A model generated the notes under the pieces. It made no database searches and had not been told where the DNA came from. It saw only the letters and a program-made list of their open reading frames with translations. 64,000 nt of DNA from assembly GCA_022266195.1 (NCBI GenBank), contig WHVY01000001.1:682001-746000 (forward strand). Reading direction: 5' to 3'. A program made the translations under genes and the position numbers. Position 1 is the stretch's first letter; each line of letters starts with the position of its first letter. The stretch comes from Tetranychus cinnabarinus (lineage: Eukaryota > Arthropoda > Arachnida > Trombidiformes > Tetranychidae). Shown one piece after another: positions 35,496-47,423 of the stretch.

Positions 35496-36445
35496 ATGTC
35501 TTATGCGTTTCTTTTTAAATATATTATCATTGGTGATACAGGTAATGTTCAAATTAATTTAAAATGTGATTGTTGTAACTTATGTTAATTAACATTCCAA
35601 CTCTACTCTTAACCATTGCTGGTTAATTTCTTTTTACTACACTGTGTCTCCCTTAATTCTGAGTCTTTTCCCTTTCATCTTCTTTCTACCTTTTGCCTGG
35701 TTTACTGTTGCTTTCTCTTTCTCTCAAAGCTCTCCATTTTTATCCTGTTTGTGCCTCTAAACTCGCAATATGTTTGCTTGACAATCATTTGCTTGGCTAC
35801 AGCTTTCCATTGGCCATTTTACTGATTATTTCTATATTTTTTTATCCTTTAGGAGTTGGTAAATCTTGCTTACTTTTACAGTTTACTGATAAAAGATTTC
35901 AACCAGTACATGATCTAACAATTGGTGTTGAGTTTGGTGCTCGTATGATACCTATTGATGGTAAACAAATTAAATTACAGATATGGGACACTGCAGGCCA
36001 AGAAGCGTTCAGGTCTATCACTCGATCATATTACAGAGGTGCTGCTGGAGCATTATTGGTCTATGATATCACTCGTCGTGATACTTTCAACCATTTGACT
36101 ACATGGCTTGAAGATGCTCGTCAACATTCCAATTCTAACATGGTGATAATGCTTATTGGTAATAAAAGTGATTTAGAATCACGACGTGAAGTGAAAAAGG
36201 AAGAAGGTGAAAATTTTGCTCGGGAACATGGTCTCATCTTTATGGAGACTTCAGCTAAAACTGCAGCCAATGTCGAAGAGGCTTTCATTAACACTGCTAA
36301 AGAGATTTACGAGAAAATTCAAGAGGGTGTTTTTGACATCAATAACGAATCTAATGGGATCAAAGTCGGACCTCAACATTCACCTTCAAATTCCAGTGTA
36401 CCTTTAGGAGGCAACAGTTCTAATTCATCTGGAAATTGTTGTTGA
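35496..36445 (+). CDS. Rab2: RAB2 small GTPase
   Basis: Two exons, 35496-35541 and 35853-36445, joined G|GA across a GTAATG...TTTAG intron, give 212 aa, the length of human RAB2A. The first exon encodes MSYAFLFKYIIIGDT; the second resumes with GVGKSCLLLQF to complete the P-loop GDTGVGKS. Switch I and II (TIGVEFG, WDTAGQE), NKSD and ETSAK nucleotide-binding motifs are all present. The protein ends in two cysteines for geranylgeranylation. RAB2 acts in transport between ER and Golgi and in late endosome/autophagosome-lysosome fusion. Conservation with known RAB2 is near complete, so the identification is secure. A longer frame opens upstream in the intron from 35693 but is not the real start. 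An AT-dinucleotide-rich tract (about 36466-36490) lies in the 3' UTR. Confidence 0.97.
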
Positions 36446-38890
36446 GAAACGCAGGAATTATATACCTCTGATATATATAAATATATATTTGCACGCATAT
36501 ACAACACATACATAACAATTGAAAAACTCACAACTCTAAATACATCCATACATACATGAATACATACACACATTACATATTGAATCTTCATAAATCCAAC
36601 TCAGAAAATAACGAACTAAAATCTTGGAATGCTCACGCAACAACAGCTACGTTTGCAAAGACGAAACAAGATGAACCAGGAGATAACAACAAGGCAGCTT
36701 GTTAAACAATAAGATCATGAATATATAAATGAGAAGCTTCATTACCCTAAAGGATCTGTGTTGATCGTACCAACCAATTGAAATGAAAACTCTTTTCTAA
36801 AGTCCATCCCGAACTTACCTATTTGTAACCATGGATCTCTTTTTACCTTGAACACTTCTCCATACTAGTCTAATAATCTCCTTTTCCATTCATCTTTCGT
36901 TTTCTCAATGCCCTTTCAACCCAAAAAATAAATCAACTCAATATTGTGGGTAAATTTGTCCTCTTAATTACCGATTTTGTCCAGCTTATAAATCTCAGGC
37001 CTAATTTTTCTCACTGTCATTCGCAAGTGCATCCAAAGACGCGTTTATTGATGATTATCCAATCTCGTAATAGAGATTTTTAATAATGTCAAAATTCACT
37101 GGAAATTTTAAATTTAACACCAATTCACTAATGACATTTGAATTTTGATTCGCAAAAATTAATTCTCAGAGCCTTTACATCTAAAATATTTTGAATCATG
37201 TGATTTCAAAGATAAGCTACATCAAATTGTATCATTTTGCACCTGATTTTTGATTCATTTACAAAGCAAATGATTGAAAATTTAATACAATTTATGATTG
37301 TCAGATTAGCAGTTAATTTGTAACGATCATAAAAAATGATAGATTATTCGATAGATCAAATTGAACAATCAGAAACCACCTTTCAATGTTGAATCAACCT
37401 GATAAATACTTAACTGTAGCTGTGTTTCAAACAGTGGATGTACTTCAGTTAGTATGGCTTAAAGACAATCCTTAATTCTTGGGACAATTCAAATTGAACT
37501 TTATCTATTATCTAATAATTGTAAAACTGTCTAACCTGCATTAAAGATTGAAAGTGAAAGTAAAATTAAAGGTTAAGGTGTTAGATTAAAAGCAAGACCG
37601 TTGAGATCAGAATAAACTTTAATTAAAGATGAAAAGGTTAACATATAATAATTCCACAGCAGTTTTCAATTGTTTCATCCTAAACTTGAAACAAAATACA
37701 ACTGTTTTAATGCATTAAGACCACTCTTAGTTCAGGTTCAATAGATTAAATTGGATTTGACCATTTATTTAATCATTTTCACCATTTCAACCTTTAAAGG
37801 ATAAAACTAAAGACTTAAATTTTGTCAAATTAATAAATAAATGGATGGGAAGATGAAGATGAAACTCGGTTACCATCGTGATGAATATCCTCTATTTGCG
37901 TCAGCATCTGATTCTGGGTCAAGGATATGTTCGTCTTCATCATATGACAAACTCCTGAGCTATTATCTCATCCTTATCCTTTTCAATCAAGGAAACCTCG
38001 TTAATTGTATTCTTCCCTCGCTAAATTACGATGGCCAGGAAGGATTTATTATTATCTTGGCGTAATGAGCCGACTAATGTTGACCATTCAGGGAATGTTT
38101 CAAAAATCTTAGCAAAAATAAGTGTTGGAACTAAAAGAAATGCGAATCTCTCTTTACGCTCAATAGCATTAAGATTTGGCTAACTATTAATAATAATTAA
38201 ACAATGAATATAGCTTGTAAATCTAACCATAAAAACCTTTTTCTGGTGAATCTGAAGGAATTGGAAGGAACTCGATTCATTGGAAAGCCGTTAGGATGCG
38301 TTGGGGTTGAATTTTCCCTCATTTTTACCATTTCAACATCAGATGAGTTAGCATTTGACATTAAATTGATCACCTTGTTTGAAATTTTGATTCATTTCCA
38401 ACTTGAAAGACCTACAATAAATCTTGCATTACCTTTCTCTCTTTCCCTTTGCTCAGTTCTTGCTCTGTCTATTTTCCTTTCTCTCTATTTCAATTTCATC
38501 TCTTCTGGTTTTCCCTCAACCCATGCGATGTAAACAATGTTAACTGTTCAAAGAAGAATTCTAAACATGCTGTTAACACAATTACCTTCTAGTTTATAGT
38601 AAACTGTAATACTTGATTAAAGTCAATTGTTTCCATCAATGTGATTAAATCATCAACCGTTAGCTCAACAACAATGGGATCTTGAAAATTTTAAATAATT
38701 TTTTCGCTTTTTCTGTGTAAAAATCTCATTTTTTCAGTTTTCTACCATCACTCTAATCCCTCCTTTATTGTTTTGGATCTTCATTCTTTCATCATGAACT
38801 TATAATTAATTGTGGTTATTTCTGACATTTCATTTTATTTTTGATTCCTCTATTTTACTGTGGTTAACTGCTACAATTGATCTTTTTGAG
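36446..38890. other. RAB2 3' flank and intergenic
   Basis: Contains the RAB2 3' UTR, with ATAT/CATACA simple sequence around 36466-36590 and an AATAAA-like signal near 36925. No further gene is supportable; open frames at 37841 and 38204 lack recognisable features. Confidence 0.5.
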
Positions 38891-39955
38891 ATGCCTGGTG
38901 TTCGAGAAACAATTAACTCAAGCTTCACAGCATGCAGAACAGGATTGAGAAAAGTAAGATTCTAACCGTTGTTTAAGATTTACATTTTGTACATTTTTTC
39001 GATCATTTATTTTCATTTTATATTATTAATCCATCTAATTTGATCTTTTTTTGTTGGAAAAATGATTCCCTCTTTAGTGCTGGCAATGGATCCAGTGTCA
39101 CAAGCCAATTGTGTTCATTCTCCAAGATCAATACAATGTTCTTTGCTTAGGATTAAGTGGTGCTGGTAAAACAACCTTATTATCTCATCTGGTGGATGAA
39201 CCACTATCTAATTGTGAACCTACTAGTGGATTTAATATTAAAACATTGCCAATCAAGAACACTGTAATTAGTATAAAGGAGCTTGGAGGATCATTTCAAG
39301 TTCAACGTTTTTGGGACCATTATTTTGGAAGTAAACATGGCATCCTTTTTGTTGTTGATTCATCTGATACAGATGAGGAATTAAATACTGCCAAGGAAGC
39401 TTTAAGAGTTGTTCTGTCCGATCAACGGCTCACCGGTAAACCTTGCCTTATATTGGGTAAGCATATCGAATTTCCTGTGTATATTTCACTTAGGAATCAA
39501 CAAATCTGGATTTGCGGTCGCTTTCTATTCTCAAGGATATTTCCATAGGTTCATTTTGAAGCATATCACTTTTGTGTAGTTAGTGGTTTTACGATTTGCT
39601 GTTTTTGTTTCAAATTTTGCATTGTTTTACTTTTCTTGGTTTACTCAAGGTTGATTCTTGTTTTGTTTTACTTATACGGGAATAATTTGGAGTACACCTT
39701 GAATTTAACAGTTTGATTTGAGTTCTAATTCTTTCATTATTCCAACAATGAGTGATACTAATTCCATTATTTTTCTTTGTTCTAGGTACTCACTCTGATT
39801 TAGATGGAGCTAGAAGCTCAGAGGAAATTGAACGTTATTTTCAACCCTTGATGAATGGAAGGAAATGGTGTGTCTCATGTTGCTCTGCATACGATCGATC
39901 TCAAATTGTTTCTGCCCTTGAAACGCTTATTGATCTCATGGTAATGAATATTTGA
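38891..39955 (+). CDS. Arl15: ARL15-like ARF-family GTPase
   Basis: Three exons, 38891-38953, 39078-39456 and 39786-39955, all with GT/AG borders and consistent phase, give 203 aa; human ARL15 is 204. The P-loop is GLSGAGKT. As in ARL15, the usual DxxGQ switch II is replaced by ELGG, so the catalytic Gln is absent. The base-recognition motif has drifted to THSD, where ARL15 has NHQD. An N-terminal Cys-containing extension of about 30 residues precedes the G domain. ARL15 is an atypical ARF-like protein linked in vertebrates to magnesium transport and to adipose and TGF-beta signalling; what it does in invertebrates is less clear. Family assignment is firm, orthology likely. The gene follows RAB2 on the same strand with about 2.4 kb between them. 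Confidence 0.88.
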
Positions 39956-42900
39956 TACTCAGATGTATTGAAAACTTCAAATTGTCATAATATCTGATTA
40001 CCACCAAGATATTTTGCATCCCATCCCGTCAACTGGATATTTATTGGATTTATTTAATCATAGTGCAGTTGAATATGTGATCAATTCCATTTTCAATTTT
40101 AACCAAGTACGACAATACATTGTTCTGCGAAGTCAATAGTGTTATTTCCAAGTACCATCAACAGCAAACCTTTTCTTCATTTATATTTACCTGTAATTTA
40201 CTTTACTACCTATGAATGTACAATGGAGTCTTTGAAGTATAATCAACTCTAGTAAAAAAGCTGAACCACAATTGCTACTTTTGGTTGACAATCCTTTTCA
40301 AGAAGGTCATCACTTTAATCAATCCTAAGAACAATAGTGAAATTAAACTTCATTTTATTATCTATCTATTACCATATTATCGTCTCGAAGTAATCAAGTG
40401 ATAATAATGATTCAAAGAACTACAGACCAGGAATCCAAATGGTTTATTATTGTTCAAACCAAACCAACAATGAAATTAAAGTTGAAATGAATTGACCACA
40501 ATAAACTTAATTTTGAGCTCAAAACTATTCTACTGTTTTGAATACATAACATTATTTAGTAAAAGCTGATGAAACTTTATTGACAAAACAATAGCCATCA
40601 AACCATCAATCAATAGGTTAGATCATGAAAATTTCATTAGTAATTTATTTTATACGTATTGTTTCCAATGATATTGTTATTAGATTTCAAAGATAGAAGA
40701 TTCTGAAAATCATGAGCACGGATTCTTATGAAAGATTTATCTGAACTTCCAACACACATTAAATGAACGGAGCCTAAAACACATAAATGACTAGGAAAAC
40801 ACATGATTTAAAATAGATCCGAGCACTGATTAATGAATGAAAAGTCACAAGTCATAATGAACTCACAAGATTGTTTTAGAGTAAGAAATCACATTTCTTA
40901 TGAACCAGATCAAATTTGGCAAAAAACAGATCTGGGAAACTAAAAAATTTTAAGAAATAGTAACAATAAGTTCAAATGAACTTACGATTTATTAATAAAA
41001 ATTTCACTGATTAAACGCTAGCGCCATCTTATGAGCTCTATAAGTAAATGCATGAAGTGATGGAAAGATTTTGTCAAGTTGATTAAGTTACTTGAAAGCA
41101 AAGAGTAAGGTACAATTTAAATTGTTAATTTTATAATTTCGTAATTTACTAATTAAACTCTCTTTAGATTGTAATAATCACTTTGATTTACCATAATTTC
41201 AACTTTCCCTTCCCTTTCTCTTCTACATTTGTTGGAAGCAAAATCGTCTTTTTTACATGGTTAAACTCAAGTTGGAATATCGGTCATTCTAATTAAGGGC
41301 TTACTTATTTAAATTTTGAGTGTCTGTGTTTACAAGATCAATTGAAGCTAGACTTGTTATTCAGCGAAGACAATGTATTTTTAAATAAAATTCATTCATC
41401 GTTGCTGTTACATGTTCTTGTTTAACTAGTGATTCACCAGTTTCGTTAACTTTCCAATTCTATCATTGAAAGACATTTTTGATGAGAATAATCATTAAAA
41501 TCATGAAAATCAGTTGGAGTATTCATTCATATCATAGTAAATTATATTTCTCACAAATGAATGCACAATTTTAATGTGATTCAATATCGAATCAGATTAT
41601 ATTTCGTAAAAATATTTTTGTTGCGATTTGTCTCGACTGAATGAAATTATATTTCAGTTTTATCTGGAGTTTCCTAAACTATTCAATCTTATTTAGAGTA
41701 CCAAGTGATTCCAGTCTGCCATTGTTTTTCAGGGTGAGAGCCTTTTCTATTTAATTGGAAGAAATACAAAACCAAAAACTGAATACTAACCGGAATAACC
41801 AGAAAGGGGTCAATCTGTACATGGTTATCTTATTCAACTTTGAAATTGGCTCAAGAAATTCTCAGCCCTTGATCCTTTCAATCTTTCAATGAGTGTTTAT
41901 TCAATCACAAATGCAACTTAAACACAATGTGATATAAGCATTAATCTTAGGTTCAATTGTTCATGGAAGAAGCATTTAGGAAAATAAAAACTCGAAAGTT
42001 TGACCAGCTGAGAACGGAATAAAAGATTTTCTTGAAAAGATAAAACTGTTGATAATTAGGATCACACCAAGAAAAAGCGTGAGCTAAAATTTGAATTTAG
42101 CTGAGAACTGTCTACGTTTATCAGCTCAAGTCGTTTTAACTGACAAGTACTGTGAGTATATGACATCAAGCTGAGTGGGCAATAATGTAAATACCGCAGA
42201 GTAACCATGAGTCAAATACAGTTAATATTAGATGAAAAACTTGAAAAGCTTCTCCAGATTGACTGATTAGGCTAACCACAATTTAATCTCATCATCTGCA
42301 ATGGTTTCAAACAGTCAATTTAAGTGCGACTAAAACTAAACGTCTTGAGTGTCAGTTGTCATCACCACTTTCAAATATCCACATGCAAAGACACATGTAA
42401 ACAATAATGATGAATCGTCGCTATCTTATGCTTCTTCTTCTGATATGCTTCAACAATTTTAAGCCATTTAAGTAGTTAATTTTGTCAATCTAAATTGTCC
42501 CGATCTTCGATATGGTTTTGGTCTTTAGATTCAAGTTGCATCAGACAAAGACACAGAAGATTTGCATTTATCCATCAAATTTTTCTTGATACTTGCTTTG
42601 TTTAGTCTGGAACAGAAGAAAGTTGAATAAATTGGTGAAACCACTGGGTAAACGAAGAATTGGAATGTTAGCTAATCAAAATACTGAAAGGAAATTAGTC
42701 TAATTAAATTAAACATTACACATTAATAATAAATTTGGTATTTTTAGTTTTCAAAAGTTCACACGATAATACTATCGATGCAACAATCGATTATCAAAAG
42801 ATAATGAATCGATACACTTTTGTTGTAAACAGTTTGCATGACTCAAACTTAGCGAGTCAGTTTAGTAAGGGATGTCATTTTTTGTTTATTATTTTGAATT

Positions 42901-43016
42901 TTTTAATTTGTTTTCTTCACTACTCAACAATCATTTGTAATCTTACTTTTAAAACTTTTACTGTGTAAATTCTTTTACTGTATATTGACTTGTGCTCTCA
43001 TAGTTTGTATACTTAA
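39956..43016. other. Intergenic between ARL15-like and IQGAP-like genes
   Basis: No supportable gene. An open frame at 42735-42968 follows a possible acceptor (ATTTTTAG near 42747) and could be a 5' UTR exon of the next gene. The in-frame TAA just before ATG 43017 shows it is not a coding extension. Confidence 0.45.
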
Positions 43017-45527
43017 ATGTCTTCAGTGACTACGCCTGTGTTGCCAACTCTAGAACCTTACCGAAGATTAGCATTACGTCTCGCCTCATCAACCGGCACA
43101 TCCCAGTCATCGTCTATCTCATTATTGGAAGAAATACGTGATGTCTGTCTTACTCTGTCTCTCTGTGAACAAGACTATATTATTGAAAGTGAAATGCAAA
43201 GGTTAATCGAGAAGATTACCAAATATATCAGAGTTAACCGTGAGCTGGATGAGCGGATTGAGGAGATTGATGAGAACATTGGTCTTCTAATCCGTAATTC
43301 AAGATTAACAATGAGCATGGAAGCTTTAGCAGAAATGAAGTCTATGGCAATCAGCGGATCTAGAAGAAATAAACGTAGCGGAGAAGCAAGAAAATGGACA
43401 GCTTTCGATATTACAAGATTTTACCAAGGCCGCTGTTCTAAACTCAAATGTTATTCTCACCTATTTTATGCTTTACAAACACAGCCCCGGTATCTTTCAC
43501 GTTTACTGTTTGCAGTTCCAACCTTTCAAGTCTCATCATTCTTCAAAAATTGTATATACTCATTGTTTTTCTGTGAACCAGGAGAACGAGAGATTTATCT
43601 CTTATGTCGACTACTTCAAGAAGCTCTTAAAGAAGAGGTTACTCATAAGATAACCAAAGCAAATTATATTATTGATGGTGACCCTATGATTATAACAATA
43701 GCATTGGACTGTCATCGCGCTCATCGACAAGCTTTATTTGATCTACTTCAGCCTGTGATATTAGACATTGTTTCTCTGAAAGAGCCATTCCTTTGCCTTG
43801 ATCCGGTCTCCCTTTACAAAGATCGTTTTAATCTTACTGGAGCTGACTCACTGGAAGATAAAAACCTTCAAGATATTTCAATTGAACAAGCCTTGAGTGA
43901 TAATCAAGTTAGAATTCAACTTGCCCATAACATTCCTCACATTGTAAAAACCTGTGGTCGGTTAATCGATACAATGGTCTCGCCTGAATTTATCGATCTC
44001 ATTCCATTTGGACTCAAGTATATATGTAAAAGTTTAGACTCATTTCTCGCAGAAAAATTAAGTTCCCTTAATGAACCTTATGGTGAAGAGGAAAGAATCA
44101 AAGTCATTTCTAACGTAATTTTCACGCGCTGGATTCGTCCCTGTATACTTTTCCCTGAAGCTTATTTAACCAATATGAGGGAAAATGAGAAACGAACCAG
44201 TTTGGTATCTCGCCGAAATCTTAATGGCGTTTATAAAATTTTACAAGCAGCTGTCAACGGAAAAAGAGCATTTACATTCTCTCCAATGGTATCACAATCT
44301 ACTGTGATGATTGAAGAAACTGCACAATTGGACAGCTTCTTAGGACAATCTTGGTTTCAACTGAAGCGTTTAGTAGACTCAATTTGTTGGGTCGATGATA
44401 TTTCTGATATCTTCTTTTTCAATGAATTTTCTGATGAGGCTAATCTTAAGCCACCAAGCATCATGCTTTGTTTTCAGGAAATAATGGAATCTCATGCTAT
44501 CTTACATAGGTATCAAAATGATATCGCTCCTAATGAAAGTGATCCACTTGATGTCGAATTTCGCTCACTCATGGAAGCATGTGGTCCGCCTCCCCAAGAT
44601 ATCCGAACATTTCTTGGCTGTGATTCTAGTTATGTTGAAAATGTTGGTCAAGACGAATTGATGAATACTGAAGTCTCCTTACCTCTAAGATGTCGAGCTA
44701 TCAATGATACTGATGTGACTTCGAATGCTACTATAAAAGTGAAACAAGCTCTTCTTGAATTGATAAGACAAAGGCCAAATTGTAAGGATTTGAACCAAGT
44801 TTTATTTCGTAAAGTGGAGGATGAAGAAAATGCCTGTTACGTTCTTTACAAAAATTCAATCAACTGGGTTCTTCCTCAAGAACTGAAGAAACATTCAGTA
44901 ATATTTAGTCCGCTTGGGAATGATTTATGTACTCTTTTGGACTTCGCCATTCAAAACATGAGACACACTGAGGCAAGGAGTTTTGATGAAATTCTGGTCA
45001 TGATAACAAACGATATTATCAACAAGCTTCAATATCGAAACCATAGATATGCAAAAATGATTAACTTGGAGGAAACATTGAATACTTTGATCACAAAACG
45101 TGAACATCTCCAGGAAATCAGTCAATGCTATGAAAAATATTTAAACAAGTGTAAAGCTAGTTACCGTTTATCTCCTGTTTTGGAAAGAATTTCTACAGCC
45201 GATGGAAATGATTCCAAACCATGTTTAAGTTATTCTGCGCTCAAGCTAAAGAAAAAGGGAATCTTAATTTCAATGGGAGACTGTAAAAAATCTACATTGA
45301 AAAGAGTCAAATTTGAACTATCACCATCATCTGAGTCAACTTTATCAATTGAATTGCGAATTTTAGAACGTGATAGTGAATTTGGTAAAATCAAGTTGGA
45401 CTTTCAATACCTTTTAAAGTTACAATATGATGGATATAATGTTGTTAATTTATTAGGTAGAGTTAATATGAATGTCCCCCATTTACTCTATCTAATCAAT
45501 AGCAAGTTTTATTTGCGAAAAAATTGA
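43017..45527 (+). CDS. Short IQGAP-family protein (GAP-related domain plus RasGAP_C)
   Basis: A single uninterrupted 836-codon frame, with TAA directly in frame before the ATG. From about residue 145 it follows the C-terminal half of IQGAP: HLFYALQTQPRYLSRLLF, then EREIYLLCRLLQEAL, then the second GAP motif FTRWIRPCILFPEAY (about 368), DIAPNESDP, and a C-terminal RasGAP_C block ending LKLQYDGYNVVNLL and LLYLINSKFY. The calponin-homology, coiled-coil, WW and IQ regions of animal IQGAPs (about 1650 aa) are missing. The size and layout resemble the short IQGAP-like proteins of Dictyostelium and the fungal Gap1/Sar1 type. IQGAP GAP-related domains bind active CDC42/RAC without classic RasGAP catalysis; whether this one stimulates hydrolysis is unknown. 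The lack of introns contrasts with its neighbours and may indicate a retrocopy. An eight-A run lies about 25 bp after the stop. Confidence 0.88.
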   Translation: MSSVTTPVLPTLEPYRRLALRLASSTGTSQSSSISLLEEIRDVCLTLSLCEQDYIIESEMQRLIEKITKYIRVNRELDERIEEIDENIGLLIRNSRLTMSMEALAEMKSMAISGSRRNKRSGEARKWTAFDITRFYQGRCSKLKCYSHLFYALQTQPRYLSRLLFAVPTFQVSSFFKNCIYSLFFCEPGEREIYLLCRLLQEALKEEVTHKITKANYIIDGDPMIITIALDCHRAHRQALFDLLQPVILDIVSLKEPFLCLDPVSLYKDRFNLTGADSLEDKNLQDISIEQALSDNQVRIQLAHNIPHIVKTCGRLIDTMVSPEFIDLIPFGLKYICKSLDSFLAEKLSSLNEPYGEEERIKVISNVIFTRWIRPCILFPEAYLTNMRENEKRTSLVSRRNLNGVYKILQAAVNGKRAFTFSPMVSQSTVMIEETAQLDSFLGQSWFQLKRLVDSICWVDDISDIFFFNEFSDEANLKPPSIMLCFQEIMESHAILHRYQNDIAPNESDPLDVEFRSLMEACGPPPQDIRTFLGCDSSYVENVGQDELMNTEVSLPLRCRAINDTDVTSNATIKVKQALLELIRQRPNCKDLNQVLFRKVEDEENACYVLYKNSINWVLPQELKKHSVIFSPLGNDLCTLLDFAIQNMRHTEARSFDEILVMITNDIINKLQYRNHRYAKMINLEETLNTLITKREHLQEISQCYEKYLNKCKASYRLSPVLERISTADGNDSKPCLSYSALKLKKKGILISMGDCKKSTLKRVKFELSPSSESTLSIELRILERDSEFGKIKLDFQYLLKLQYDGYNVVNLLGRVNMNVPHLLYLINSKFYLRKN

Positions 45528-46190
45528 TCAATCAATTAGCATTGAAGAAAAAAAACACTCAACAATAGCATTAGAAAATTAAGACAATGAACGAACAGTT
45601 TTAACAGCTTGAATATTCTATTGCTGTCTCCACTTATTTGATTATGCTAAATCACAAGAATTGTATTATTGATATTCCTCTATTATTATTGTGCTTTTAT
45701 TTTTTTGTATCATACTCTGGCATCTAATCATTTTCACCTTCATAGCTATTACCATCGATACATTGCTCTCTACATTGGTTCGTTTCTGCATTGCAATCAA
45801 TTCACACCTTTTCAGACATTTTGATTTATATACATCTCATAATCAACTGTATTTTTGCATTTGTTATCTTACTCCAATCTACTTTATTGAAATATTTTTC
45901 CTTACCATGACTTATTCCTTCAGTCAACTTTAAATTTGAATTGTTATTATTTTCTACATTAGATGTTTATAAAAAAATAGATAGTTTTAAAAAAGGAGTT
46001 AAATTCGATTACGAATCAATAGAGTGAATTGAATGATTTGATCAACTCAAAAATCAACAATATTACACTCAAGAAAATAAAAAATATGACAATTATTTCA
46101 CATTGACATTTTGATATTTTTATTAAATCTTTTAATGACTCATCAATAACCAAACGATGATTCCTTTATGTTTTGATTACCAATCGACAA
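45528..46190. other. Convergent intergenic region, IQGAP-like / UBC9
   Basis: Holds the 3' ends of two converging genes. TTTATT at 46119-46124 (AATAAA on the minus strand), about 70 bp beyond the UBC9 stop, is a plausible polyadenylation signal. The open frame at 45691-45933 has no recognisable features. Confidence 0.5.
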
Positions 46191-47145
46191 TCATTCGGTG
46201 GCTGCCATGGCTTTTGCTTGAGCTTTCACTCTCTTCTCGTATTCCAAGCGATTTTGGCTGAAAAAGATGGATAGAAAAGAACGTTTAGGATCATATGAAA
46301 ATGCCAAAAAAACTAGATTTGTTTTGAAAAAGGGAAAAATTCTTATCATACCAGTAGATAGTATATGCTTCAGCCTGAGCTGGATCTTTAACATTTGGTT
46401 CGTTAAGTAAATCTTGGATACCAAGAAGAATCTGTTTAATTGTGATAGCCGGCCTCCAGTCTTTCTCTTCGTCCAATAATGAGAGACACACAGTTCCTGA
46501 TGGGTAAACGTTAGGATGAAATAAAGGTGGTTCAAATTTGCATTTTGGTGGTGAAGATGGATAATCATCTTTAAAAATCATTTTCAGCTTGTAGAGACCA
46601 CCATCCCAAGGAGTCTGTAACAGACAATAGAAATAGAGATTAGTTTACATTCAAAGAAAAGCTTTTAAAGAAAGGAGTAGGAAACTTGAGAAATATAATT
46701 CGGATATAATGATGACATATACTGAAAATAAACTTAATCGGACAAAGGCCATAAAAGAAAGAGAAAGAGATAGGAGAGAAAAGAGCTAGAATAAAAGAAA
46801 ATTGAAGATCAAGAAATTCAGTGAGATGATGGTACTTACTCCTTTTTTACCGGGGATAGCACATTCCCAATTAAGAAGATTTAAACTGCCATCAGGATTT
46901 TTGGTGGGTCTGGCAATGAAACCCTATATACAAGAGAAACAATTGAAACAACATAATGAGCAATAAAAGTCAACGTTTGATGAGTAGAAATAAAAAGGTA
47001 ACAAGAACAAGAAAGAGAAAGGAAAAATTTGGTTAAGAAATACGCGGTTAAAAAGAAGAAAAGATGTTGGTTTACTTACAAAAGGATGATCCTTTCTCCA
47101 AGCTTTCCTTTCTTCGGCTAATCTAGCGACCGCAATACCTGACAT
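46191..47145 (-). CDS. Ubc9: SUMO-conjugating enzyme UBC9 (UBE2I)
   Basis: Four minus-strand exons, 47145-47080, 46923-46840, 46614-46352 and 46257-46191, joined in phase by GT/AG introns, give 159 aa (human UBC9 has 158). The product starts MSGIAVARLAEERKAWRKDHPF and contains the E2 active site as HPNVYPSGTVCLSLL, with the catalytic Cys in GTVCLSL. It also has the UBC9-specific DEEKDWRPAITIKQILLG stretch and PAQAEAYTIYC. UBC9 is the only E2 for SUMO, taking it from the SAE1/UBA2 E1 and modifying many nuclear proteins. The C-terminus ends in an Ala/Met/Thr-rich tail that varies from vertebrates. Identity is secure. The gene is head-to-head with MRPS11. Confidence 0.97.
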
Positions 47146-47423
47146 GATGAATGACCAGAGATGATTACTTTGATAATGGTAATGTTGTCCAGAATAAAGG
47201 TTGATATCGATTAACAAATTAAGAAGTATGAAAAACAAAAGGATACAATTAAAACATCTACCAACTCAAGATTGGAGTTTAGTGTAAAATTGCGTTTGAC
47301 TCGTTTTACTCTTTTTATTGGAATACCTTCTCTTTTCAACAGATGTCGCTGTTTTCAATTTGAAAAATCTGTCTTTCTGTTTTTGTTTTTGTTCAATAAA
47401 ATTGAATTTTTTGATTTTTCATT
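47146..47423. promoter_or_regulatory. Shared divergent promoter region, UBC9 / MRPS11
   Basis: Only 278 bp separate the two start codons on opposite strands, so both 5' UTRs and promoters must lie here or overlap the genes. No clear TATA box on either side was recognised; the segment has T-rich runs near 47380-47430. Confidence 0.55.

Noticed and set aside
35693..35852. Long hydrophobic N-terminus for RAB2
   Set aside because: It is intron sequence before the TTTAG acceptor. The upstream exon with MSYAFLFKYIIIGDT restores the conserved RAB2 start.
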